DNA of 64,000 nt from Pseudomonadales bacterium. Lineage in GTDB: Bacteria; Pseudomonadota; Gammaproteobacteria; Pseudomonadales; Pseudohongiellaceae. A model generated the notes under the pieces. The model was not told where the DNA came from and did no database searches. It was given only the letters and a program-made list of their open reading frames with translations. A program made the position numbers and the translations under genes. How positions within the stretch are numbered: the stretch's first letter is position 1; each line of letters starts with the position of its first letter. This document shows, piece by piece, positions 1 through 9,030 of the stretch. Where the stretch lies: contig JAJECW010000008.1 in NCBI GenBank assembly GCA_022821865.1, forward strand, positions 62,001 to 126,000, in the 5' to 3' direction.

Positions 1-127
1 ACGAAAAATCCGTGACAGAGTCCACGTACGAGTGCAAGATGAGGTCGGCCGTGTAGTGACTCGCACTTGAACGCCCGCCCGCCACTTGGCAACATCAATT
101 GTCTATTTGAAACCCGGTGGCAGGCAG

Positions 128-1231
128 TTGATCGTATTTCGCTATCTGGCAAGACAGGTGTTGCAGGCGACCGTCGTGGTCGCGCTGATATTGCTTGCCG
201 TGGCGGTGATCTCGCGCTTCATGCAATACCTGGGGGAGGCCGCCAGCGGACAGAAGGCGGCGGACGCCCTGTTCCTGATCATGCTGTATCGCCTGCCGGA
301 GTTTCTGCTCGTCATCCTGCCGCTCGCCCTGTTGCTCGGCATCGTGCTGTCCTATGGCCGCATGTATGCCGAGAACGAGATGGTCAGCCTCATGGGCGCC
401 GGCATCGGCCAGACCCGTCTCACGCGAATCACGCTCGGCATCGCGGCCGTGGCGATGGCGCTCATGGGCGTCCTGAGCCTGGGCGCCGCGCCCTGGGGCA
501 TGCGCCAGGCCGAAGCCATCGTGCAGGGCCAGGAAGAACTGACCGAACTCGACCTGATCGTCGCGGGGCAGTTCCGCAGTTTCAGCGACGGCGGCCGCGT
601 CACCTGGACCGAACGCACAAGCAATTCCGCGGCGGGCGGCCGCGAATTGCGGAACGTTTTCGTGGCGGTTTCCGGAGCGGGCGCCGAGTCCGGCGCCGCG
701 CCGGTGATCGTCTTCGCCGAAAGCGCCCGGCCGATGATAGACGAGGCGACCGGCGCCCGCTTCATGCGCATGGAGAACGTTGCCCAGTACGACGGCGCCC
801 CGGGCAGCGCCGAGTTCAGCGTCGGCCGCTTCGACGCCCAGTCGATCCTGTTGCCGCAGCCGGCGGAATTCGAAGCAACGCTCGAGCAGTCGACGATCGC
901 GACCCTGGATCTGATCGGTTCGGCTGACCCGGTCCACGCGGGAGAACTGCAATGGCGGTTGTCGCTGATCGTGCTCGCTCCCGTGCTTGGCGTGCTCGCG
1001 GTGCCCATGAGCCGCGTGCAGCCGCGCCAGGGCCGCTATATCAAGCTCGTGCCCGCGGCATTCCTGTACGTGGTCTATTTCGCCTTGCTCGAATTCTGCC
1101 GCGACGCGGTGGAGGACGGTGGTTCGCCTTACGCGTTCTGGCTGGTGCACGCGGTGTTTCTCGCATTGGCGCTGATCGCGATTCGCCAGGGCCGGATGTC
1201 CCGGAGGCTTTTTTGGAAACCGGGCACATGA
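128..1231 (+). CDS. lptF: LPS export ABC transporter permease LptF
   Basis: LptF is one of the two inner-membrane permeases of the LptB2FG transporter, which lifts lipopolysaccharide out of the inner membrane toward LptC/LptA. The 367-residue product starts IVFRYLARQVLQATVVV, as LptF proteins do, followed by a second membrane segment (about 45-85), the conserved stretch YGRMYAENEMVSLMGAGIG, a periplasmic beta-rich middle and C-terminal membrane helices. I chose the TTG at 128 because family members begin at this IVFRYL motif; a TTG at 86 would add 14 atypical residues. The stop overlaps the lptG start by 4 bases (ATGA), so translation is probably coupled. The 127 bases upstream hold no gene I recognise. 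Confidence 0.93.
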   Translation: MIVFRYLARQVLQATVVVALILLAVAVISRFMQYLGEAASGQKAADALFLIMLYRLPEFLLVILPLALLLGIVLSYGRMYAENEMVSLMGAGIGQTRLTRITLGIAAVAMALMGVLSLGAAPWGMRQAEAIVQGQEELTELDLIVAGQFRSFSDGGRVTWTERTSNSAAGGRELRNVFVAVSGAGAESGAAPVIVFAESARPMIDEATGARFMRMENVAQYDGAPGSAEFSVGRFDAQSILLPQPAEFEATLEQSTIATLDLIGSADPVHAGELQWRLSLIVLAPVLGVLAVPMSRVQPRQGRYIKLVPAAFLYVVYFALLEFCRDAVEDGGSPYAFWLVHAVFLALALIAIRQGRMSRRLFWKPGT

Positions 1232-2304
1232 AGCGCCTCGACCGGCTCGTGCGCAATTCGATGATCCTGGCGACCGCCGGGGCGATCGTCGTCATCGTCT
1301 GTCTGGACATGACCTTTTCCCTGATCGACCAGATTCAGGACACCAACGAAGGCTATTCGACGCTCGATGCGATGGTTTTCGTGCTCTGGACAGCGCCAGC
1401 AAGCATCCATGAACTGTTGCCCTTTGCCGCTCTCGGCGGCGCCCTGATCGGGCTCGGCATTCTCGCCTCGCATAATGAACTCGTCGTCATGCAAAGCGCG
1501 GGAGTCTCGGTCGGGCGTATCGTCTACGCCGTACTCAAACCCACCCTGGCAATCATGCTGCTCGGCCTGCTGCTCGGCGAGTATGTTGCGCCGCCCCTGG
1601 AGCGGCAGGCGGAAAGCCACCGGGCGGAATTGCGCGGCGCAGATCCGGAATCGGCCCTGGAGCAGGGCGCCTGGTACAAGTCCGGCGACGAGTTCATCCA
1701 TGTGGGCGCCATCAGCCCCGACGGGGAATCGCTGATCGGCGTCAGTCGCTACCGAGGGAACGGCGGCGGCGAGCTGCTTTCGGCCAGCTTCGCCGCCAGT
1801 GCGCAATACGTGGCGGACCCCCAGGCGCCGTACTGGCGCCTGCGGCAGGTGCGGGAAAGCCGCTTTACCGGCGAAGGCATTGTTTCCGGCAGCTATCCGG
1901 AGCAGGAATGGCGTGTTGACCTGTCACCGTATTTGCTCGGGGTATTGCTCATCGAGCCGGACCAGCAGCCCATCAGCGGATTGTGGCGCATGGCGGGATT
2001 CCTGGAGGCGGAAGGGCTCGACAGCGCGCCACACTTCCTCGCTTTCTGGAAAAAGCTGCTGCAACCGCTGGCGACCCTGGCGCTGGTGCTGGTGGCAGCC
2101 TGTTTCGTGTTTGGCCCCCTGCGCGAGGCAACCATGGGCTACCGGATTTTTGTGGCGCTTTCCGTGGGTCTCGTATTCACCATCGTGCAGCGCATTCTGG
2201 AACCGCTCAGCTTGTTGTTCGGATTCTCGCCGCTGCTCGCCGCCGCCGCGCCCATTCTCCTGCTCGCCCTGCTCGGCTGGCTGCTGCTGCGCCGGGTAAA
2301 CTGA
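1228..2304 (+). CDS. lptG: LPS export ABC transporter permease LptG
   Basis: LptG is the partner permease of LptF in the LptB2FG lipopolysaccharide exporter. The 358-residue protein begins MKRLDRLVRNSMIL and has the typical plan: an N-terminal helix pair, the motif LIGLGILASHNELVVMQSAGVS near residues 80-105, a periplasmic domain, and three C-terminal membrane helices ending LLALLGWLLLRRVN. The ATG at 1228 overlaps the lptF stop in an ATGA arrangement, which fixes the start. lptB and lptC are not in this window, as is usual, because they lie in another locus. Family assignment is firm from order, length and motif. Confidence 0.93.
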   Translation: MKRLDRLVRNSMILATAGAIVVIVCLDMTFSLIDQIQDTNEGYSTLDAMVFVLWTAPASIHELLPFAALGGALIGLGILASHNELVVMQSAGVSVGRIVYAVLKPTLAIMLLGLLLGEYVAPPLERQAESHRAELRGADPESALEQGAWYKSGDEFIHVGAISPDGESLIGVSRYRGNGGGELLSASFAASAQYVADPQAPYWRLRQVRESRFTGEGIVSGSYPEQEWRVDLSPYLLGVLLIEPDQQPISGLWRMAGFLEAEGLDSAPHFLAFWKKLLQPLATLALVLVAACFVFGPLREATMGYRIFVALSVGLVFTIVQRILEPLSLLFGFSPLLAAAAPILLLALLGWLLLRRVN

Positions 2305-2381
2305 AGAGCCCGCTTTTGCAGAGGGCCGGAATCCCGTATTCTTGCGCTCTGCCCTTACGCAACAACATTGGAGACGCGCCC

Positions 2382-4868
2382 ATGTCACTCCGTATTCCGC
2401 TTTCCGGTCTCGCCCTGATTTTCAGCCTGCCGGCGCTGGCTCAGGTACCCATCATCCAGCCCGGCCCGCCGGGGGAGCCGAGCCGCCAGATCAGCGCCGA
2501 GGAAGCCTCGGACCTCGCCGGCCTCAAGTTCTCCAATGCCGACATGCTTTTCATGCGGGGCATGATTTCCCATCACCGCCAGGCCATGGAGATGAGCGCC
2601 CTGGTGGATTCCCGCAGCAACCGGGAAGCCGTCGAAGCCCTGGCCCAGCGGATTTCGCTGTCCCAGGAAGACGAAATCGACATGATGGCGGGCTGGCTCG
2701 AAGACCGGGGTATCGAACCGCCGGCGGCGGACGCCCATCACGGCGGCGATTTCGACTTGATGCCCGGCATGTTGACTGAAGAGGAATTCCGGCAGTTGGA
2801 AGCCGCCGAAGGATTCGCCTTCGATTCGCTGTTCCTGCAGTTCATGATCGACCATCACGAAGGCGCCCTGGAAATGGTCGAAACCCTGCTCGACCAGCCG
2901 GGTTCGGCCCAGGATTCGGAGCTGTATCGCTTCACCTCGGACGTTACTTCGGACCAGACCAGCGAAATCGAGCGCATGAACACCATGCTCTCCGGCTTTT
3001 CGCCGGACCCCCGGGTCGCCCTTGCCGCCGGTTTTCGGGATGCCGGCGAAGCCGCATTGAACATGGCCCTGGTGGCTTCCCTGCCGAAACCCGAAGGATT
3101 CTTCGACCCGGCCAACCCCAGTGGACTGCCCAATCGCGAAGGCCGGGACGAGGAAGCCCTGGCGCCGGATCCGGACACCGAAGCCGAGCCTGAAGCCGAG
3201 CCGGTCAGTGACCCGGGCGCAGGCCAGGATGTGCAGGAAACTCCCGTCAGTGAGGACGAGGAGGAAGACGAGAATGCCGAGCCGCGCCCCTCCCTGCTTA
3301 ATTTCGGCAATACCGACCTGGTATTCGCCGGCAATGTGCTCGTGGCGGGCAGCTATCACGGCTTCAATGCCTACGATATCAGCAATCCCACGGCACCCCG
3401 GCTGCTCAGTTCGGTGGTCTGTCCCGGAGGTCAGGGCGATGTTTCCATTGTCGGCGACCTGCTGATCATGTCGGTGGAACAGACCCGGGGCCGCCTCGAC
3501 TGCGGCCTGCAGGGCGTGGCCGAGCCGGAAAGCGAGGAGCGCTTCCGGGGAATCCGCATCTTCGATGTCAGCGATTTCAGCCTGCCGCAACAGGTGGGCG
3601 CGGTGCAGACCTGCCGCGGCTCGCATACCCATACCGTGGTCACCGACCCGGACGACGACGGCAATGTCTATGTGTACGGTTCGGGCACAAGTTCGGTGCG
3701 CTCGGAAGACGAGCTCGCCGGCTGCAGCGACGAGTCGCCTTTTGAGAATCCCGAATCGGCGCTGTTCCGTATCGACGTGATCCAGATCCCCGTGGACGTT
3801 CCTGGCGACGCCCGGGTGGTCAACCGTCCCTTCATCTTCTCCGACCCGGAAACCGGCATTGCCGCGGGTCTATGGGAAGGCGGCGACCACGGCCCCGACA
3901 CCCAGACCACGCGCATCACCAATCAGTGTCATGACATCACCGCCTTCCCGGAAATCGGTCTGGCGGCGGGCGCCTGTTCCGGCAACGGCATCCTGCTCGA
4001 TATTTCCGACCCGTCCAATCCGGCGCGAATCGATGAAGTCATCGACCCGGGCTTCGCCTACTGGCATTCGGCGACTTTCAACAACGACGGCAGCAAGGTG
4101 ATTTTCACCGATGAGTGGGGCGGCGGCGGCCGGCCCCGTTGCCGCGCCCAGGATCCATTGAACTGGGGCGCGGACGCCATCTACGACATCGTCAACGGCC
4201 AGATGGAGTTCCGCAGCCACTACAAGATGTCGGCGCCCCAGAGCGAAACCGAAAACTGCGTGGCCCACAATGGCTCCCTGGTGCCGGTTCCCGGCCGCGA
4301 CATCTTCGTCCAGGCGTGGTATCAGGGCGGAGTTTCGGTGGTCGATTTCACCGATTCCGAAAATCCGGTGGAAATCGCCTTCTTCGACCGGGGCCCGGTG
4401 GATGAGGAAGAGCTGATCTCTGCCGGATACTGGTCCACGTACTGGTACAACGGTTACATCTATGGCACGGAAATCGCCCGTGGCCTGGATGTGCTGCAAT
4501 TGCAGCCCAGCGATTTCCTGACCGAAAACGAAATCGCCGCGGCTTCGCTGCCACACGGCACGGTTACTTTCAATGCCCAGCAGCAGACCATGTTCCGCTG
4601 GCCCGCCGAGCCGGTGGTCGCCAGGGCCTATCTGGATCAGTTGGCCCGGGACGACGCCCTGGGCGGCGATCAACGGCAGACCCTGAATGACGCCCTCGAT
4701 GCGGCCCAGGACGCCCTCGACCGCGGCGCCGGCGACAGTAACGCCGCAGGCCGGCTGGAAGAGCTCGCCGGGGAAGCCGAATCAGCCTCGGCCTCCGCCT
4801 CGGGCGCCGACCGCGACCGGCTGCTCGCTCTGGCCGAAACCATGAACGGGATTGCGGATCGGTTGTGA
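2382..4868 (+). CDS. Secreted DUF305 / LVIVD beta-propeller fusion protein
   Basis: This is an 828-residue exported protein with a clear signal peptide (about 1-20, ending LPALAQ). Residues 45-200 form a DUF305-type four-helix domain with its two signature helices, MISHHRQAMEMSAL (61-74) and FMIDHHEGALEMV (154-166); in this family the His/Met pairs are thought to bind metal. A very acidic Glu/Asp/Pro linker (about 245-300) leads to repeats of the LVIVD type (for example DLVFAGNVLVAGSYHGFNAYDIS and FRGIRIFDVSDFSLP), which should form a beta-propeller. The last 110 residues are Ala/Asp-rich helix. The start is the first Met before the signal peptide. The function is unknown; a periplasmic or surface metal-related role is inference only. 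Confidence 0.75.
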   Translation: MSLRIPLSGLALIFSLPALAQVPIIQPGPPGEPSRQISAEEASDLAGLKFSNADMLFMRGMISHHRQAMEMSALVDSRSNREAVEALAQRISLSQEDEIDMMAGWLEDRGIEPPAADAHHGGDFDLMPGMLTEEEFRQLEAAEGFAFDSLFLQFMIDHHEGALEMVETLLDQPGSAQDSELYRFTSDVTSDQTSEIERMNTMLSGFSPDPRVALAAGFRDAGEAALNMALVASLPKPEGFFDPANPSGLPNREGRDEEALAPDPDTEAEPEAEPVSDPGAGQDVQETPVSEDEEEDENAEPRPSLLNFGNTDLVFAGNVLVAGSYHGFNAYDISNPTAPRLLSSVVCPGGQGDVSIVGDLLIMSVEQTRGRLDCGLQGVAEPESEERFRGIRIFDVSDFSLPQQVGAVQTCRGSHTHTVVTDPDDDGNVYVYGSGTSSVRSEDELAGCSDESPFENPESALFRIDVIQIPVDVPGDARVVNRPFIFSDPETGIAAGLWEGGDHGPDTQTTRITNQCHDITAFPEIGLAAGACSGNGILLDISDPSNPARIDEVIDPGFAYWHSATFNNDGSKVIFTDEWGGGGRPRCRAQDPLNWGADAIYDIVNGQMEFRSHYKMSAPQSETENCVAHNGSLVPVPGRDIFVQAWYQGGVSVVDFTDSENPVEIAFFDRGPVDEEELISAGYWSTYWYNGYIYGTEIARGLDVLQLQPSDFLTENEIAAASLPHGTVTFNAQQQTMFRWPAEPVVARAYLDQLARDDALGGDQRQTLNDALDAAQDALDRGAGDSNAAGRLEELAGEAESASASASGADRDRLLALAETMNGIADRL

Positions 4869-4911
4869 ATCCCGATGACACCGGAGCTGGCGGGGGAATC
4901 GCAGTACGGCG

Positions 4912-6372
4912 ATGAAAATCACGCGAGCCGAACTGCGCGACCCCGCCAACTGGGTACTCGGATTTTCCGTTGCGACGATAGCTTTCAACGGCTATGCCTT
5001 TCGCGGGCATGAACTCGACGACGGCCTGATTTACGCGCGTTACATCCAGAATCTGATCGAGGGCAACGGCTTCGTCTACAATGTGGGCGAAGCCTTGAAT
5101 GGCCTCACCTCGCCGCTGTTTGCCTACCTGTCGCTCCTGCCGGCTTTGCTCGCGGGAGACGCCAGGGTCGGCACCATGCTGATTTCGGTACTCGCGGCCA
5201 TGGGCACGGTAATCATCTTCTATCGCCTGCTGACCCTGTTCATCGCCGACCGCCAGATCGCGGCGCTGTCAGCCCTGTTCGCCGCCGGCAACGGCATCAC
5301 CTTCATCAATTTCGGCATGGAAGCGAGCCTTTTCACCTTTCTTGCCGGGCTTTGCTGCTATCTGTACTTCAAGGACCGGTTTTTCCCGCTTGGCGTCTGT
5401 ATCGGGCTGGCGATTCTCACCCGCCCCGAAGCGGTATTCCTCGTGCCCGCCATGGCCCTCAACACCTGGTTCAGCAAGCGCGAATGGCCCGGGCCGCGCT
5501 GCTACATCATTCCCACAGCGCTGGTTTTCTCCCAACTCCTGTTCAACGGCTTCTACTACGGCGAGCTGCTGCCATCTTCCGGGCTGGCCAAGGTCTCCCA
5601 GGGAGCCATGGGGCATTGGGGCTACAACACCTTCCTCCTTCGACTCTCGGAAATGCTGATCCGGGGTTTCGGCTTGCGCAGACAGTTGATGACCTTCGAT
5701 GTCTACCTGATTCCCCTCCTGTTTCTGCTCATTGCCGCATGCGCCGTATTCCAGCGGCGGGCGCGGCAGCACCTGATCGTCAGCGGGACTTTTCTGCTGT
5801 GCTACACCGGATTTTTCGCCGTGCTGAACATTCCGGGGCAATGGTGGTACTACGCCATCTATCTGTCGGTGCTCACCACCTGGGTGGCGCTGGGGCTCGA
5901 TTGGGCCGCCGGGCGCTTTGGCCAGGACGTTCGGCGCTGGCTGCGCCTGTCGTTTGTCGCGGCATTCGCGCTGCTGCTGATCTGGCAACAGGCGTTCCAT
6001 TTGCGGGTGCATGGCAGGACCGTGCGCGAAGACTATCGGCAATTCGGCCTGTGGATCGCCGAAAATACGCCAGCCGACGCATCCATCGGGGTTGCCGAAA
6101 TCGGCACCGTGGGCTGGTACTCCGACCGCAGGATTATCGATATTCTGGGGCTGGTGTCTGAAGGCAACGCGGATTTTGTGGCAGTCGGCGATTATACGAG
6201 CTGGCTCGACTTGCACCCGCCGGACTACATCCTAAGCCGCGAGCCGCCGCGGTTCTATGAACGTTCGGTCACCTACCTGCAACAGAACGAGCCTGACAGT
6301 CTGGTGGAAGTGAGTGGATTCGACTTTCCCGATTTCAAGCTCTACCGCTATCTGCCGCAAAATGGCAATTGA
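4912..6372 (+). CDS. GT39-like membrane glycosyltransferase (ArnT/PMT-like)
   Basis: The 486-residue product is a polytopic membrane protein with about ten hydrophobic segments and a soluble C-terminal tail (about 370-486). Near the N-terminus, between the first two membrane spans, it carries HELDDGLIYARYIQNLIEGNGF followed by NGLTSPLFAYLSL. That acidic loop pattern is typical of polyprenyl-phosphate-sugar-dependent GT-C glycosyltransferases, where the Asp residues take part in catalysis. The end overlaps the next gene, a HAD-UbiA fusion, by 11 bases, so the two are probably an operon that makes a lipid-linked sugar and transfers it. The acceptor cannot be read from sequence. Confidence 0.7.
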   Translation: MKITRAELRDPANWVLGFSVATIAFNGYAFRGHELDDGLIYARYIQNLIEGNGFVYNVGEALNGLTSPLFAYLSLLPALLAGDARVGTMLISVLAAMGTVIIFYRLLTLFIADRQIAALSALFAAGNGITFINFGMEASLFTFLAGLCCYLYFKDRFFPLGVCIGLAILTRPEAVFLVPAMALNTWFSKREWPGPRCYIIPTALVFSQLLFNGFYYGELLPSSGLAKVSQGAMGHWGYNTFLLRLSEMLIRGFGLRRQLMTFDVYLIPLLFLLIAACAVFQRRARQHLIVSGTFLLCYTGFFAVLNIPGQWWYYAIYLSVLTTWVALGLDWAAGRFGQDVRRWLRLSFVAAFALLLIWQQAFHLRVHGRTVREDYRQFGLWIAENTPADASIGVAEIGTVGWYSDRRIIDILGLVSEGNADFVAVGDYTSWLDLHPPDYILSREPPRFYERSVTYLQQNEPDSLVEVSGFDFPDFKLYRYLPQNGN

Positions 6373-7780
6373 ATCGGATACGCCACTGTTTGTGGATCTC
6401 GATGGGACCCTGATCCGCACGGACCTGCTGTTCGAGTCGCTGCTGCGTCTGATTCGGCGCAATCCGCTCTGCCTTTTGCTGATCCCCCTGTGGCTGCTGC
6501 GCGGCCGGGCCCGGCTCAAGCGACAACTTGCCAGCCGCGTCGCGCTGGACCCCGCCGCATTGCCCTGGCATACCGAATTGCTCGCCTGGCTCAGGGAAGA
6601 GCGCGACCGGGGTCGGCGGATGACCCTCATCACCGCATCGGACCAGGCTCATGCGGATGCGGTGGCCGGGCATCTCGGCCTGTTTGACGCCGCGCTGGGC
6701 AGCGACGGCAGCATCAATCTCAAAGCCGGGGCAAAGCTGCGGCGCATCCGGGAAATCACCGGCGGCGGCGAATTCGCCTATGCCGGAGATTCCCGCGCCG
6801 ACCTTCCCATCTGGGAGCGGGCGAGCCAGGCGATTCTCGTGAACTGTCCCGACAGGGTGAGCAGCCGCCTCGCGAAAGACTCGGGCGATGTGCTGCAATT
6901 CGGCGCGGCGGGGCCGGCGCTGCCGCTCCTGCTGCGGGCCATGCGGCCCCATCAGTGGCTCAAGAACACGCTCTTGTTCGTGGCGCTGATTCTTTCCCAT
7001 CGCCTGCTCGAAATGGATTCGCTGCTTGCCGCAAGCGTCGGCTTCCTCGTCTTTTGCCTATGCGCATCCAGCGTCTATCTGCTTAACGACATGCTCGATC
7101 TCGATGCCGACCGGGCCCACCAGACCAAATGCAAGCGTCCGTTCGCGGCAGGAGAATTACCACTTGCCGCGGGCATGGCGGCAGCCCCGGCCTTGCTGCT
7201 TGCCGCCTTTGTCGTGGCCTTGTCGCTGCCGGAGGATTTCCGCCTCCTGCTGCTGGCCTACTGGCTGCTCACCTGCCTCTACAGCTTTGCGCTGAAGCGG
7301 GCTTTCCTGCTGGACGCCATCACCCTGGCCCTGCTTTTCACCCTGCGCGTCGCCGCCGGCGCAGCGGCGATCGGAGCGCCCACCACCGGCTATCTGATTG
7401 TATTTTCCCTGTGTTTCTTCCTCGGGCTGGCCCTGGTAAAGCGGGTCACCGAACTGGTCAACCTGCCCGCCGGCGCCATCACCGGCCGCGCGTATCACAA
7501 GCATCACGAAGGTCCGCTTTCCATAATCGGGAGTATTGCGAGCCTGCTGGCGGTAATCGTGTTCGCCTTCTACATCAATGCTCCGGCCACCACCGGCCTG
7601 TACCGCGCCCCCCTGATCCTCTGGCTGATCGTCCCCCTGCTGCTCGTGCTGCTCAGCCGCATCTGGCTGTTCGCCCGGTCCGGCAAGCTCCACGAAGACC
7701 CGGTACTCTTCGCCGTCGAAGACCGCCTCAGCCAATTGCTGGTGCTCGCCGCCGGCAGCCTCATCTGGCTGGCCGCCTGA
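6362..7780 (+). CDS. HAD phosphatase-UbiA prenyltransferase fusion
   Basis: A 472-residue two-domain protein. Residues 1-195 are a HAD-type hydrolase with motif I DLDGTLIRTD (12-21), a motif II-like LITASDQ, and a late YAGDSRADLPIW loop. Residues 200-472 are a UbiA-family membrane prenyltransferase: RPHQWLKN starts the domain, and NDMLDLDADRAH (about 243-254), followed by KRPFAAGEL, is the Mg/diphosphate-binding motif. The same architecture and the HQTKCKRP stretch resemble decaprenyl-phosphate phosphoribosyltransferase, which joins phosphoribose to polyprenyl phosphate. I favour that activity, with the HAD domain removing the 5-phosphate, but this is inference. The start at 6362 lies inside the 3' end of the preceding glycosyltransferase gene. 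Confidence 0.75.
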   Translation: MAIESDTPLFVDLDGTLIRTDLLFESLLRLIRRNPLCLLLIPLWLLRGRARLKRQLASRVALDPAALPWHTELLAWLREERDRGRRMTLITASDQAHADAVAGHLGLFDAALGSDGSINLKAGAKLRRIREITGGGEFAYAGDSRADLPIWERASQAILVNCPDRVSSRLAKDSGDVLQFGAAGPALPLLLRAMRPHQWLKNTLLFVALILSHRLLEMDSLLAASVGFLVFCLCASSVYLLNDMLDLDADRAHQTKCKRPFAAGELPLAAGMAAAPALLLAAFVVALSLPEDFRLLLLAYWLLTCLYSFALKRAFLLDAITLALLFTLRVAAGAAAIGAPTTGYLIVFSLCFFLGLALVKRVTELVNLPAGAITGRAYHKHHEGPLSIIGSIASLLAVIVFAFYINAPATTGLYRAPLILWLIVPLLLVLLSRIWLFARSGKLHEDPVLFAVEDRLSQLLVLAAGSLIWLAA

Positions 7781-7887
7781 GCCGCAGCTATCCGGCCTAT
7801 TGATTATTGGAGGCGGGTGGATTAGCTTCAGGGGCTGAATTCTTCATCCGCCGGGGTTCGTCGGCGCAGTTCACACGGGAGTCGAAG

Positions 7888-8880
7888 ATGCGGAAAATTG
7901 TCGGAGTCGCCATTGCCACCCTGGCCCTGTTTGCCGCCGGCGCGCTGGCCCAGAATGACTGGGAGCCGCCACGGACGCCGTCGGGCCACCCGGACTTCCA
8001 GGGATTCTGGACCAATGCCTCGCTGACCACCCTCCAGCGCGCCGCCAACTACGAGGAACTCGGCCTGGTGATTCCCGCGGAGCAGCTTGAGGACGTGACC
8101 CGCAACAATCACCAGAACGTGCGCCAGGCCACCGACGACAATCAGGTGCAGGGAGAATTGCCCGATGGCACCGATCTCGCCAGGGGCCGGGGCTACAACG
8201 CCTTCTGGGTTGATCCGGGATCGCGCTTCGGCGTCATCGACGGGCAGGCGCGCACCTCGTGGATCACCTACCCGGAGAGCGGCCGGATCCCGTTCTCCGA
8301 ACAGGGCGGCCAGTTGCGCCGGGATTACCGGGCGCGGTTTTCCGGCGATCACGGCCCGGAGGGCCGCTCACTCGGCGAGCGCTGCATCATCGGTTTCGGC
8401 GGCACCGGCGGGCCGCTGATGAACAATGTGCTCTACAACAACATGTATCAGTTCGTGCAGACCGATGACTATCTGATGATCCTGGTGGAAATGGTTCACG
8501 ACGCCCGCATCATTCCCATTGGCGGCGAGCGCCGTCCGGCGGAGCTCGCGCCCTGGTTCGGCGACTCCGTGGCAAACTGGGAAGGTGATACCCTGGTGAT
8601 CGAAACCGTCAACCTGCACCCCCTGCAGGCACCCCAGAGCGCCGCGCCGATTACCGAACAGGGCAGGATCACCGAGCGCCTGACCCGGATCTCCGAAGAC
8701 GAAATCCACTACGAATTCAGTGTTTCCGACCCGGTCTACTACACCCGGGCCTGGGGCGGCGAGATGGTCTTCAGCGCCACCGACACCATGCCCTACGAAT
8801 ACGCCTGCCACGAAGGCAACTACGGTCTGGAAGGAATTCTCGCCGGCGCCCGCAGGCTGGAGTTGCTGGGGGAAGATTAG
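7888..8880 (+). CDS. Exported protein of unknown function (DFQGFW-type)
   Basis: This 330-residue protein has a signal peptide (MRKIVGVAIATLALFAAGALAQ) and then PPRTPSGHPDFQGFWTNASLTTLQR, a start seen in a widespread but uncharacterised family of exported proteins (my recollection of the family pattern, not a search). Later conserved-looking stretches include CIIGFGGTGGPLMNN, MILVEMVHDARIIPIGG and WEGDTLVIETVNL; the last two suggest a beta-rich C-terminal half. There is no obvious membrane anchor or catalytic motif. The start is the Met immediately before the signal peptide; an earlier in-frame start would place the signal inside the protein. It probably stands alone: repeat DNA follows it. 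Confidence 0.6.
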   Translation: MRKIVGVAIATLALFAAGALAQNDWEPPRTPSGHPDFQGFWTNASLTTLQRAANYEELGLVIPAEQLEDVTRNNHQNVRQATDDNQVQGELPDGTDLARGRGYNAFWVDPGSRFGVIDGQARTSWITYPESGRIPFSEQGGQLRRDYRARFSGDHGPEGRSLGERCIIGFGGTGGPLMNNVLYNNMYQFVQTDDYLMILVEMVHDARIIPIGGERRPAELAPWFGDSVANWEGDTLVIETVNLHPLQAPQSAAPITEQGRITERLTRISEDEIHYEFSVSDPVYYTRAWGGEMVFSATDTMPYEYACHEGNYGLEGILAGARRLELLGED

Positions 8881-8899
8881 GGCCTCTCCCGCCATCCTG

Positions 8900-8955
8900 G
8901 GAGCCTGCGCCGCAGGAATTCACGGCTGCAAATCCGCTCTCATCCACGCTCCTGG
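8900..8955 (+). repeat. Fragment of the 161-bp palindromic repeat
   Basis: The left end GGAGCCTGCGCCGCAGGAA followed by TTCACGGCTGCAAATCCGCT matches the left 55 or so bases of the full elements at 24944-25104 and 55966-56126. The similarity stops after CCACGCTCCTGG. It lies just after the exported-protein gene. Confidence 0.75.
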
Positions 8956-9030
8956 ACGGAGCGAAGAGCCGCCACTCACGAACCCTCAGCCTGTATCGAC
9001 AGCAGGCAGAGTTCAAGTTATTGTTTGCGG

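Noticed and set aside
2385..3632. Minus-strand open frame of 415 codons opposite the DUF305/LVIVD gene
   Set aside because: The plus-strand product has a signal peptide and recognised domains; the antisense frame has none.
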